DNA from: Ignavibacteriales bacterium
Lineage (GTDB): Bacteria > Bacteroidota > Ignavibacteria > UBA10030
Direction: 5' to 3'
DNA length: 43,502 nucleotides
Assembly (NCBI GenBank): GCA_016186715.1
Contig: JACPLA010000050.1
Span: 1-43,502 of the forward strand
The stretch's first letter is position 1. Each line of letters opens with the position of its first letter. Position numbers and translations under genes: made by a program. Under the pieces are notes generated by a model. That model was not told the DNA's origin and did no database searches. It saw nothing but the letters and a program-made list of their open reading frames with translations. Below, in pieces: positions 1-9,639 of the stretch.

Positions 1-458
1 TCGACGATACCGACGACACTCTCCAACCGGATATCTCCTCCAGAGGTCGACCCTTCCACCCTGCCGCTGATGGCGCCGAGAACTTCCAGATCGCCTCCGG
101 AGGTTTTCATGTCGACGTTAAAATCCGCCGGGATGTTGATATCAAACTGCAGATGGCCACCCCATCCCCAGTCGCCGCGCGGGCGGAATTGGACGCGCAC
201 CGTATTCCCCGATTGCGTCATGGTGAGCCTCTCAAGATCTTCTTCATCGATCCCTTCAGCCTTCACATACACTTCGTACTTGCTCCAGGGGCTAATGCGA
301 ACATCACCTGACCGTACAGAAACTTCGAGTTTTCCCCCCCTGTCCACCGTAAAGGACTTGGATCGCACGCCGCGTTCATCCACATCACGCTTCTGAGCAC
401 TCAGCGGAAGGACAAAAAACATCATCATGATTGTTATCATCAAAAGGATCTGTTTCAT
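1..458 (-). CDS. DUF4097-like putative adhesin/envelope protein, C-terminus beyond window edge
   Basis: Minus-strand translation from ATG at 458: MKQILLMITIMMMFFVLPLSAQKRDVDERGVRSKSFTVDRGGKLEVSVRSGDVRI...VDMKTSGGDLEVLGAISGRVEGSTSGGDIRLESV; signal peptide and TSGGD/SGD repeats typical of DUF4097. ATGA overlap with the upstream CDS stop. Confidence 0.8.
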   Translation of the reverse strand, partial: MKQILLMITIMMMFFVLPLSAQKRDVDERGVRSKSFTVDRGGKLEVSVRSGDVRISPWSKYEVYVKAEGIDEEDLERLTMTQSGNTVRVQFRPRGDWGWGGHLQFDINIPADFNVDMKTSGGDLEVLGAISGRVEGSTSGGDIRLESVVGIV

Positions 459-1438
459 TGCTGTCGAACCTCCTCGAAGACCGCCCGCGCTTGCAGACGG
501 ACGTATTGATTATTATCGGTTTCCATTTTCCTACGCAAGACATCGAGAAGCTGCTCGTCCGAAGAGCGGAACTCGTCCTTGGCTGTTGCGAGGCTGTTAA
601 TTGCTTCCACGCGCAATCCCTGGTTCCTGTCCCTCGTCAGCACATACAGCAGTCCCTGTTTGATCTCATCATCGAAGGGGAACTTTCGTAGGGCATGAAG
701 AGCCTCTTTGCGAACACCAGGATTTTCATCGTATTTCATCGCGTTGATGAGCGCTATCTTCACTTCATTGTCAACGCCCTTCTCTTTCCTGAGCTGGATC
801 TGAATCTGGGACGTAATAGCGCTCACGGCTCTCAGACGTACTCCCGGGTTCTCCTCATACATCAGCGCTTTTGTGAGGACGCTCTGAATGCCTGGGTCAT
901 TCGGATTTCCCCTCACCTTGACGGGGCTGACCGCGTGAAAACTGAACGCGATCTCGCCGTCGCTCGGATCGGCGTCTTCAAATCTGACGTTGGTAATTTC
1001 CGCCTCGCCGCGAAGCACCTCGGTCTGGTCTGAAAGTTGTTTCAAAATAGGTCCGCCGTTTGAGACGTCGGAACGAAACATGAGAGCTCCACCCAGGAAC
1101 CCCACCGCCAGGAATGCCGCCGCGCCCGCGCTCAATCGTACCCACGGTGCCATGAAGCGTTCAAGAAACCGCCCGACCGTGACCCCGAGCGAAGTCCGGT
1201 TGCGCTCGATTCGGATAGCCGCGCGCAATTCCCGACGCGCCTCCTGCAACAACGAATCCGTGACCGACACACGGGGCAACGCGGCGACCGCTACCTGAAG
1301 GCGCTTCAGGTGTGCCAGCTCCTCCCGGCATTCGCGGCAATCCGCCACGTGACTCTCCAGCTTCTTCTGCTCATCGGCTTCAAGCTCTCCGTGAATGGAA
1401 AGCAAGAGCCGTTCCTTGTATTGTTCATGAGTTTGCAT
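455..1438 (-). CDS. Anti-sigma factor: zinc-finger (zf-HC2), TM helix, C-terminal HEAT repeats
   Basis: HVADCRECREELAHL zf-HC2 motif, one TM segment, then repeated NPGVRLRAVSAI / NPGVRKEALHAL / NQGLRVEAINSL / NQYVRLQARAVF units. Start moved to MQTHEQYKERLLLS at 1438. Confidence 0.85.
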   Translation of the reverse strand: MQTHEQYKERLLLSIHGELEADEQKKLESHVADCRECREELAHLKRLQVAVAALPRVSVTDSLLQEARRELRAAIRIERNRTSLGVTVGRFLERFMAPWVRLSAGAAAFLAVGFLGGALMFRSDVSNGGPILKQLSDQTEVLRGEAEITNVRFEDADPSDGEIAFSFHAVSPVKVRGNPNDPGIQSVLTKALMYEENPGVRLRAVSAITSQIQIQLRKEKGVDNEVKIALINAMKYDENPGVRKEALHALRKFPFDDEIKQGLLYVLTRDRNQGLRVEAINSLATAKDEFRSSDEQLLDVLRRKMETDNNQYVRLQARAVFEEVRQQ

Positions 1439-1457
1439 AACGAATCCTTTCAATGAG

Positions 1458-1547
1458 CAATTGACAATTGGCAATTCGTAATTGGAACTCATGACTACAA
1501 AATCGCACATTGCAAATTACACATTGTAAATTGCACATTGCAAATTG
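1458..1547. repeat. Two 7-nt-period degenerate arrays: (CAATTGN)n-like and (CACATTG/CAAATTG)6
   Basis: caattga caattgg caattcg taattgg (1458-1485); cacattg caaatta cacattg taaattg cacattg caaattg (1506-1547). Confidence 0.9.
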
Positions 1548-1558
1548 ATTAACCACCA

Positions 1559-2158
1559 CTAGCCATACACCCCTTTCAATTCCTTCCTCATTTTCCGGGT
1601 TGCCGTGAAGAGATACTTCTTTACAGCTCCCTCGGAGCACTCCAGCATGCCGGCAATTTCCCGCAGCTTGTATCCCTCAAAGTGCCGGAGCGTAAACACT
1701 AGTTTCTCTCTCGGCGAGAGCGTCCGCAGAGCCTCTTCAATATGACCGGAAAGTTCGGTCTCGATCGCCCGCTGATCCGATGAAACGCCGGAGGCAAACG
1801 GCAAAGCTCCGTGAGACTCCTCCTCTCCTTCTGAGGCGGAATCAAGAGAAGAGTGGGCATGCCGTTTTCGTCTCGACCGGTGACTCAGACACACGTTGGT
1901 CGTGATGCGATAGAGCCAGGTGGAGAATTCGCTTCGAAGCTCGAATTTTCCCAGCCCCCGGTAGACTCTGAGAAAGACCTCCTGGTAAATATCTTTTGCA
2001 TCTTCCGCACTGTTGACATATGTGGCGGCAATGGAGAGTACCCGCCTGTCATAACGGTACACAAGCTGTTCAAATGCCAGCATGTCACCCTGTTGGGCTT
2101 TGAGAATCAGCTCAGTGTCGTTCGAAACCATGGTGTTGGGAGATTTCTCTTCGGACAT
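1559..2158 (-). CDS. ECF RNA polymerase sigma factor (sigma-70 family)
   Basis: YVNSAEDAKDIYQEVFLRVYRGL...FSTWLYRITTNVCLSHRSRRKR...LSPREKLVFTLRHFEGYKLREIAGMLECSEGAVKKYLFTATRKMRKEL. Confidence 0.93.
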   Translation of the reverse strand: MSEEKSPNTMVSNDTELILKAQQGDMLAFEQLVYRYDRRVLSIAATYVNSAEDAKDIYQEVFLRVYRGLGKFELRSEFSTWLYRITTNVCLSHRSRRKRHAHSSLDSASEGEEESHGALPFASGVSSDQRAIETELSGHIEEALRTLSPREKLVFTLRHFEGYKLREIAGMLECSEGAVKKYLFTATRKMRKELKGVYG

Positions 2159-2208
2159 ATGATTAGACCGTGCGAAGGCGGAAAGGTTGGGGAATTTGCG
2201 CGGAAAAA

Positions 2209-2263
2209 GGTAGAAGTCCGACTTCTACCGTGGACAAACAAAGGGAGAAGTCGGACTTCTACC
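2209..2263. repeat. Two copies of the palindrome GGTAGAAGTCcGACTTCTACC just 3' of the phosphohexomutase stop
   Basis: 2209-2229 ggtagaagtccgacttctacc; 2245-2263 gagaagtcggacttctacc. Confidence 0.85.
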
Positions 2264-2269
2264 AGGGAG

Positions 2270-3661
2270 TCAGAGAGAAGTGGCCGATCTCAGCAGTTTT
2301 TCCACTTTTTCGGGGGCGTCGGCCTCCGCATAGAACCTGATCAATGGCTCTGTTCCGGATGCTCGAACAAGCACCCAACCGTTATCGACAAAAAGCTTCG
2401 TGCCGTCTTTCGTTTCGACGCGGTTCACTCCGAACCCTGCGATGTTCTTGACCCCTTTCTTATAGACACCCAGAATGCGGTTTTTTTCCTTTTCCGTCAG
2501 ATGTGCATCGATTCGGTTGAAATAGTGCCATCCGAATTCTTCCATCAACTCCGCGACCAGTTCGCTTAACTTCTTGCCGCGGGCAGCCATGATTTCGCAC
2601 AGCAGGAGGCCGATGTAGATCCCATCCCGTTCCGGGAGGTGCCCTTTGACCCCCAGTCCTCCGCTTTCTTCGGCTGCAATCAAGATATCACGTTCAGTCA
2701 TCAGTCGGCACAAATGTTTGAAGCCGATCGCGGTTTCGTGCAATGTCAGGCCGTACTTCTCGCACATCTTGTTGATCATCTGGCTGACGGAAAACGACTT
2801 GGCCACTTCGCCGGACCACTTCTTGGTTTCAACGAAATACTTCAACAACAGGGCAAAGATTCTGTGTGAGTCCACGAAATTCCCCTCTTCGTCAAAAGCA
2901 CCCACGCGGTCGGCATCTCCATCGGTCGCAATCCCAATGTCGCACCGGCTGGCGACAACGGCCGACTCCAGTTCTTTCAGATGTTGAGGAAGAGGTTCCG
3001 GGTGGGAGCCACCGAAGGAGGGATTGTAGCCGTTTCGCAGGAGTGTGGTTACCGGCGCCAGCCGTTCCATCACACCCTGCCCCGCTCCGTACATAGCGTC
3101 GTACGCAATCCGGATCCCTGCCGATCGAATCAGCGGCAAATCCAACTTTTCCTTCAAATCCTCGACGTACACTTCGGTGAAGTCACGCCTCTGGATCACC
3201 CCTTTCTTCATCAGCTCCTCAAACGGCCTTTGAACGTTGAACGTTGAACGTTGAGCCTTCTTCAGTTCCTTCTCCAGCTTCTCAATCATCTCCGGATGAG
3301 CCGGCCCGCCAAAATCTCCTTTCAGTTTGTAGCCGTTGTACTTTGCCGGATTGTGGCTGGCTGTAATGACGACTCCTCCCGCCGCGTTCAGCTTTTTTGT
3401 CAACAGGGAAACCATGGGCGTGGAGGAAATCTTGTCGGAGATGATCACTTTGATCCCTTTGTTGGCAATGACAGTTGCGGCTGTTTCCGCAAACTCTTTG
3501 GAAAGGAATCGTGCATCGTAGCCGACAACGATTCCATTCTTGATCTTTTTGTGACGTTTGAGATAGTTCGCCGTCGCCAGCGCGACCTTCGCGACGTTAT
3601 TAAACGTGAAGTCGTCTGCGATCACTCCGCGCCAGCCGTCGGTACCGAACTTGATTGCCAT
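2270..3661 (-). CDS. Phosphoglucomutase/phosphomannomutase family (alpha-D-phosphohexomutase)
   Basis: MAIKFGTDGWRGVIADDFTF; ITASHNPAKYNGYK (phosphoserine loop); DGDADRVG (Mg loop); RASGTEPLIRFYAEA. Confidence 0.92.
   Translation of the reverse strand: MAIKFGTDGWRGVIADDFTFNNVAKVALATANYLKRHKKIKNGIVVGYDARFLSKEFAETAATVIANKGIKVIISDKISSTPMVSLLTKKLNAAGGVVITASHNPAKYNGYKLKGDFGGPAHPEMIEKLEKELKKAQRSTFNVQRPFEELMKKGVIQRRDFTEVYVEDLKEKLDLPLIRSAGIRIAYDAMYGAGQGVMERLAPVTTLLRNGYNPSFGGSHPEPLPQHLKELESAVVASRCDIGIATDGDADRVGAFDEEGNFVDSHRIFALLLKYFVETKKWSGEVAKSFSVSQMINKMCEKYGLTLHETAIGFKHLCRLMTERDILIAAEESGGLGVKGHLPERDGIYIGLLLCEIMAARGKKLSELVAELMEEFGWHYFNRIDAHLTEKEKNRILGVYKKGVKNIAGFGVNRVETKDGTKLFVDNGWVLVRASGTEPLIRFYAEADAPEKVEKLLRSATSL
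3230..3253. repeat. (TTGAACG)3 tandem heptanucleotide inside the phosphohexomutase CDS
   Basis: ttgaacg ttgaacg ttgaacg ttg; encodes STFNVQR-type insertion on the minus strand. Confidence 0.9.
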
Positions 3662-3685
3662 AGAGTGTGTCGGATTCAGGATTGT

Positions 3686-3706
3686 GAGGTCAGAGATCAG
3701 AGGTCA
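3686..3706. repeat. 7-nt array (GAGRTCA)3 overlapping the S23-like gene stop
   Basis: gaggtca gagatca gaggtca. Confidence 0.85.
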
Positions 3707-4079
3707 GTAGAAATGAGGAATGGCTTGGGATTTCGCAGCATGCCTCCCAGCATTCGACCAATCTCCTTAGCTTCTTCCGTTAGTCTTTTGTGTGTTTCTG
3801 CGTCAAGATATCCGCAATCCTTTGCAAAATCTAGTGCCGTGTCAGTCTCGCTGTTCTCGCCGTCACAATCCGTTAGCTTGTTGACAAAATGCGCTTCGTA
3901 CCGTCTCTTGGCCCATGCCTCTCTGAGGTTCATACAAACAGACCGAGACGCGCGGCGTATCTGGCCCGTCAGCGCATATCGCTCCTCGGGGGAAAGCTCT
4001 CGCTGATTTCAAAGATCTCCATTGCGAGTGCGTAAGCTTTCTTATAGACATCGAGATCCTTGGCGGAATTGAGCCGCAT
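3697..4079 (-). pseudogene. Four-helix bundle / 23S rRNA intervening-sequence-type protein, single-base frameshift
   Basis: Two-frame translation MRLNSAKDLDVYKKAYALAMEIFEISESFP | PEERYALTGQIRRASRSVCMNLREAWAKRRYEAHFVNKLTDCDGENSETDTALDFAKDCGYL; frames join at the G5 run at about 3988-3992. Confidence 0.8.
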
Positions 4080-4113
4080 CGTACCCCCCGTACTGTGACA
4101 AAACATGTTCAGA

Positions 4114-4179
4114 GATCAGAGGTCAGAGATCAGAGGTCAATGGGGCCGACGTCTGACTTCCGACTTCTGACCTCTGTCT
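4114..4179. repeat. Inverted pair of 7-nt arrays (GRTCAGA)4 ... (TCTGACY)4 after the enolase stop
   Basis: gatcaga ggtcaga gatcaga ggtcaat ... tctgact tccgact tctgacc tctgtct; arms are complementary. Confidence 0.85.
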
Positions 4180-4183
4180 TCTA

Positions 4184-5512
<1,329 letters not shown>

Positions 5513-5576
5513 TCAGCGCCGGAATTAAGAGAAAATTTGGGGGAAAAGCAAAGCCGGGATGAAGGCATAGTAAATA

Positions 5577-5671
5577 GTGAGTGGTGAATGGTAAGTGATG
5601 AGTGGTGAATCGTGGCCCAGTGAGATCAGAATCCTCAATCCTGGTAATCCTCCAATCCCACAAATCCCGGT
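5577..5671. repeat. 7-nt array (GTGARTG)5 followed by AATCCTN-type repeat block
   Basis: gtgagtg gtgaatg gtaagtg atgagtg gtgaatc; then aatcctc aatcctg gtaatcctc caatccca caaatccc. Confidence 0.85.
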
Positions 5672-5688
5672 TCAGACAATTAAGTCCT

Positions 5689-7920
5689 TTACTCTTCACC
5701 TCTCATATCCATCCAATCGCACCGCTCCAACCATTCCTCAGTCTCGATCTGATGCGACTGTTTTGAAGTAAAATTCAGCGACTCCCAGAAGAACATCCTT
5801 GCTTTCTGATACTCCCCGAGTTCATAGTACGACCGCGCAACCCGGCGGAACCGAACATATTCCAGAACTCCGGAATCCAGGATCGGAACGCGGGTGAGAA
5901 CCTGGAGCGCTTCTTCGTATTGCTCCCGGCCGAACAATTCCCGGCCGAGCAGGTACTGAATAAGGTCGCCTTGGCTCTGCCGCGCTTCAAGCCAGTCAAT
6001 CCGCGCCGTATCTTCCATTCCCCCCACAAAGAATTCCCTGAAGTCCTCAGACGCAGGATGCTTCAGCGCAGCCAGTCTCATTCCTGCCGACTCATCCAAC
6101 GGCAGACTGAGATGCGGGAGATACAGCTTTTCATACAGATCGCGCGCCTCAGATTCCCTCCCCTTCGCCCAATAAGAATCGCCGAGAGTCAGAAAAAGCG
6201 GAAGAAGCGCATGGGCAACCGTGGAATCCGCCAGCTTCACCGAGACGAACCGAATGACATCGTCATACCGTTTCAGCCGGAAGAGGGCTGTGGCATAGAG
6301 GGTGATGGCCTCGGGGCTGCCCGTCAGATCAAGGGATCGACGCGATGAGACAAGCGCATTGTCGTACTGCCCGGATCTTAGAGATTCTCTGGTCTCGGCG
6401 TTCAGGCTCGCAATCACGCGCGCGCATTCTTTTCCGAAGATGGAGGGCCGGCGAAACAAATACGCGGCTTTCGCGAGCTCGTGGGGCGACGGCTTCAGCT
6501 CACTGATGAACCGGCGCCACTCCTCCAGCAGCGTCGGTAGATCCTTGTTATAAAACGACTCAAAACTTCCCGTCCGGTACAGCCATTTGAATCTCCTCAT
6601 GCCGTACTGATCGATCAGATACCGGCAGAACGAACCGGCCAAAACGTAACTCGTTCCCCCATGGGCCTTGAAAAATCCGGTCAGGGAAAAAAGACTTTCC
6701 ATATCCGGTTTCAATCCTGTGCCAAAGATCTGTGCAGCAAGACGGTGAAGCGTTTCGTCGTACTCGACGCGCTCGGCCGCCATTGCCAGTCCTTCGATTA
6801 ATCCCGAGTTCAAACCGATCCGCAAGAGGGGAAATCCGAACTCCGCCGCCATGACATGAACAAGCTCGTGTTTGAGAGTCGCGTTGAGGTCCCCCAGGTT
6901 GATGTGGAGTTGCCACAGCCATGGTTTAGCGATGTTCGTTCCGGCAGCGCCTAAAAGTTTCCCCTTTTGCTCTTTGGTCTCATACACAAACGACACGATT
7001 CTCCTGTTCGGAATCACTCTGAGCTCACGCGACAACAGTTCAAAATAGAACTCATGCAGATCGGCAATCTTCGAAGACTGTTCCTGCGAGAGCCGGTCGG
7101 CAGGGTACAGAATGACGAAGTGTTCCGTTGTCCGTTCTCCCCCCAGTTCTTTTCGAATCAATCGCTCCGAAGACGAAAACCCCAGGTTGTCACTGAAGAC
7201 AAAAAAAACCACAAGCAACACCAACCCCGCAAGCCCTCCGATGCGCTCCCATCGGGTCATGGCACGGACAAGGTTGGTAGAAGTCTGTCTGCTTCTTTGA
7301 ATCGCTCCTCCAAGCACGACAAGCACACCGGCTGCCACCAACGTCGTCCCGCGATAGATCAGGAGTCTCCAGCCGATCTCAAGAGATTCATCGTAGGTCA
7401 CTCCCGGGAAAAAGCCAAGGATGGGATTAAAAGCGAAAATCTGCGGCGTGGCAAACGTCACTACAACGACATGCAAAAGAATTCCAAGGTAGGCAGCAGT
7501 ATACCGGATTCTGCGCCATCTCTTCGTTGCACCGGCGATGAACACCGCCAGTGAATTCAGAAACAGGACCGTGGGAAGAGGGATCAGGGCATAGAACATC
7601 AATCCCTGGGGAAAGGAACAATTTTTTATGAAAATTGCATTCAGGGCGATGACAGCAAGCGGAGGCAAAAGGAAGAAAAGCGCGACGGGAAGTGTTTGCA
7701 TGTATAGCTCGAGCACCTGGACCCCCGGCCCGGTCTTGCGGCTCTGGAGAAGGACATAGAGGCCTGACACATACCCGGCCACCAATGCGGTAAGAACAGA
7801 GAACTCAAAACCGAGATAGTTGAAGAGAGGAATTTGCGTGCAGACAAGGGAAAAACCGGTGAGAACAAGCAGGGAGGATCTCGACGAACGTTCAGAAAAC
7901 CAGGTTTTCAAACGATTCAT
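5689..7920 (-). CDS. Membrane protein with gluzincin (peptidase MA-like) metalloprotease domain and C-terminal TPR-like region
   Basis: Multiple N-terminal hydrophobic segments; ATLKHELVHVMAAEFG...SGLIEGLA (HExxH...GLxEG); C-terminal repeats with YELGEYQKARMFF. Confidence 0.75.
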   Translation of the reverse strand: MNRLKTWFSERSSRSSLLVLTGFSLVCTQIPLFNYLGFEFSVLTALVAGYVSGLYVLLQSRKTGPGVQVLELYMQTLPVALFFLLPPLAVIALNAIFIKNCSFPQGLMFYALIPLPTVLFLNSLAVFIAGATKRWRRIRYTAAYLGILLHVVVVTFATPQIFAFNPILGFFPGVTYDESLEIGWRLLIYRGTTLVAAGVLVVLGGAIQRSRQTSTNLVRAMTRWERIGGLAGLVLLVVFFVFSDNLGFSSSERLIRKELGGERTTEHFVILYPADRLSQEQSSKIADLHEFYFELLSRELRVIPNRRIVSFVYETKEQKGKLLGAAGTNIAKPWLWQLHINLGDLNATLKHELVHVMAAEFGFPLLRIGLNSGLIEGLAMAAERVEYDETLHRLAAQIFGTGLKPDMESLFSLTGFFKAHGGTSYVLAGSFCRYLIDQYGMRRFKWLYRTGSFESFYNKDLPTLLEEWRRFISELKPSPHELAKAAYLFRRPSIFGKECARVIASLNAETRESLRSGQYDNALVSSRRSLDLTGSPEAITLYATALFRLKRYDDVIRFVSVKLADSTVAHALLPLFLTLGDSYWAKGRESEARDLYEKLYLPHLSLPLDESAGMRLAALKHPASEDFREFFVGGMEDTARIDWLEARQSQGDLIQYLLGRELFGREQYEEALQVLTRVPILDSGVLEYVRFRRVARSYYELGEYQKARMFFWESLNFTSKQSHQIETEEWLERCDWMDMRGEE

Positions 7921-7952
7921 GAAGATTTCCGCCGGCCGGAACGGCTGTTGTG

Positions 7953-9224
7953 TCAGAACTCCCCTCCGCTCCGCCGTGTGATGTCGGCCCCCAGATCCCG
8001 GAGCTTCTTTTCGATGCTTTCATAACCCCGATCGATATGGTACACCCGGAGAACCTCCGTCGTTCCCCGGGCAGCCAGGCCGGCCAGAATGAGCGAAGCG
8101 CTGGCGCGGAGATCTGTCGACATCACCTTGGCGCCGACGAGTTCCTTGACACCAATAACCGTTGCAACGTTTTTTTTTAACGCGATGTTTGCCCCCAGGC
8201 GGCTAAGCTCCGGAACGTGCGTAAACCGGTCGAAATAAATGGACTCGGTAATGATACTCGTTCCGGCGGCCAGGCTCATCAGTGCAATCCACTGGGCCTG
8301 CATATCGGTAGGAAATCCTGAATAGATTGCGGTTGTAACATTGACCGGGCGGATCTCATCCGGCGGTTCAATCGCAACGAAATCGGGTCCGATTTCCAGC
8401 TTCGCGCCGGCATCTTCGAGTTTTGACGTAACGACACCCAGGTGGCGCGGATTACACTCTTCGACACGAATTTTCGCTCCTTGTTTCCCCGCGACGGCGC
8501 CCGCAATGAGGAAAGTCCCGGCTTCAATCCTGTCCGGGATTGTGGTAAAGTCCACGGGATGCAGTTCGTCAACTCCTTCAATCTCCAGTGTGCTGCTTCC
8601 GATGCCGTCGATCTGGGCCCCCATGTTCGTCAGGAATTCTGCCAACGAAGTAATCTCGGGTTCCATGGCGGCGTTTTCGATCACCGTTGTTCCTTTGGCC
8701 AGCACGGCCGCCATCATGACATTCCCCGTAGCGCCGACACTCGAGATATCGAAAAGGATCCTTGCCCCTTTGAACTTTTTTACCGTTGCGACGATGTATC
8801 CGGCTTCGAGGTCGATTGCCGCCCCCAGTTTCCGCATTCCGTCGATGTGGAGATTCACCGGCCTCGGGCCCCAGGCACATCCTCCGGGGAGAGAGACGCG
8901 TGCCTGCCCGTAGCGAGCCAGCAGGGGACCGAGGACATAGACCGAAGCCCGCATTTTCTTCACGTGCTCATAGGGAGCTTCGAACCTGCTGATGCCGGCC
9001 GAATTGATCCTCAGATCGTGACGTTCTCTTGAAACGGCCGAGCCCATCGATTCAAGAAGTCGACTCATCGTCGTCACATCACGGAGAATCGGCGTGTTAT
9101 GAAGCGTATAGCTGCCAGGTGCGAGGATGGTAGCAGGCATGAGGGCCAGCGTGGCATTTTTTGCTCCGCTGACGCGAACGGTTCCTGAAAGAGGCTTTCC
9201 TCCACGAATGACGAACTTGTCCAA
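7953..9224 (-). CDS. murA: UDP-N-acetylglucosamine 1-carboxyvinyltransferase
   Basis: MDKFVIRGGKPLSGTVRVSGAKNATLALMPATIL...LPGGCAWGPRPVNLHIDGMRKLGA (catalytic Cys loop)...RIEAGTFLIA. Confidence 0.97.
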   Translation of the reverse strand: MDKFVIRGGKPLSGTVRVSGAKNATLALMPATILAPGSYTLHNTPILRDVTTMSRLLESMGSAVSRERHDLRINSAGISRFEAPYEHVKKMRASVYVLGPLLARYGQARVSLPGGCAWGPRPVNLHIDGMRKLGAAIDLEAGYIVATVKKFKGARILFDISSVGATGNVMMAAVLAKGTTVIENAAMEPEITSLAEFLTNMGAQIDGIGSSTLEIEGVDELHPVDFTTIPDRIEAGTFLIAGAVAGKQGAKIRVEECNPRHLGVVTSKLEDAGAKLEIGPDFVAIEPPDEIRPVNVTTAIYSGFPTDMQAQWIALMSLAAGTSIITESIYFDRFTHVPELSRLGANIALKKNVATVIGVKELVGAKVMSTDLRASASLILAGLAARGTTEVLRVYHIDRGYESIEKKLRDLGADITRRSGGEF

Positions 9225-9639
9225 CGAGTTCTCCGCTTGCTGATGATGTCGGCGCCAATATACCTGAATAAGTGAGGAAAGGCAAAGAGTGTCTATGAAT
9301 CGATGAGTAGATTAAGTATTGTTTTCGATGGATTCGCAAAGGGAACTGGCGGGCGACGCGGGCAGATTCTTCGCTCGCTGAAAAGCGCTCGCTCGGAATG
9401 ACGATAGCAAGGTGGGCGCTTCAACAACCCGGAACCTTCCGCCACAGGCGGATCCCTGCCAGCCTACAATCAAGCTTGTTGGAGGCGGGCTGGCGCCTTC
9501 GCCGGAGAAACATGGAACTCGGAACTTCAATACTCTATTCACTCAACTCCGTTTGTTTCTCTACCAATTTTTGCCTACCATTTTCAGGTTTCATCAAACT
9601 TCATTTTTCCTTTTCATTTTTCCCTTTTTCATTTCCTCC

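Noticed and set aside
1458-1547. Heptad arrays as CRISPR or minisatellite
   Set aside because: Units are 7 nt with no spacers of 25-40 nt and no cas genes nearby.
9330-9520. GC-rich palindromes between murA and purA (ccgccacaggcgg, caagcttg region) as a riboswitch
   Set aside because: No known riboswitch core could be recognised; looks like intergenic repeat fragments, and needs a covariance-model search.
9412-9639. N-terminal extension of purA
   Set aside because: The extension lacks similarity and crosses structured GC-rich intergenic DNA; the family start MPVQIIVGAQWGDEGKGK is at 9640.
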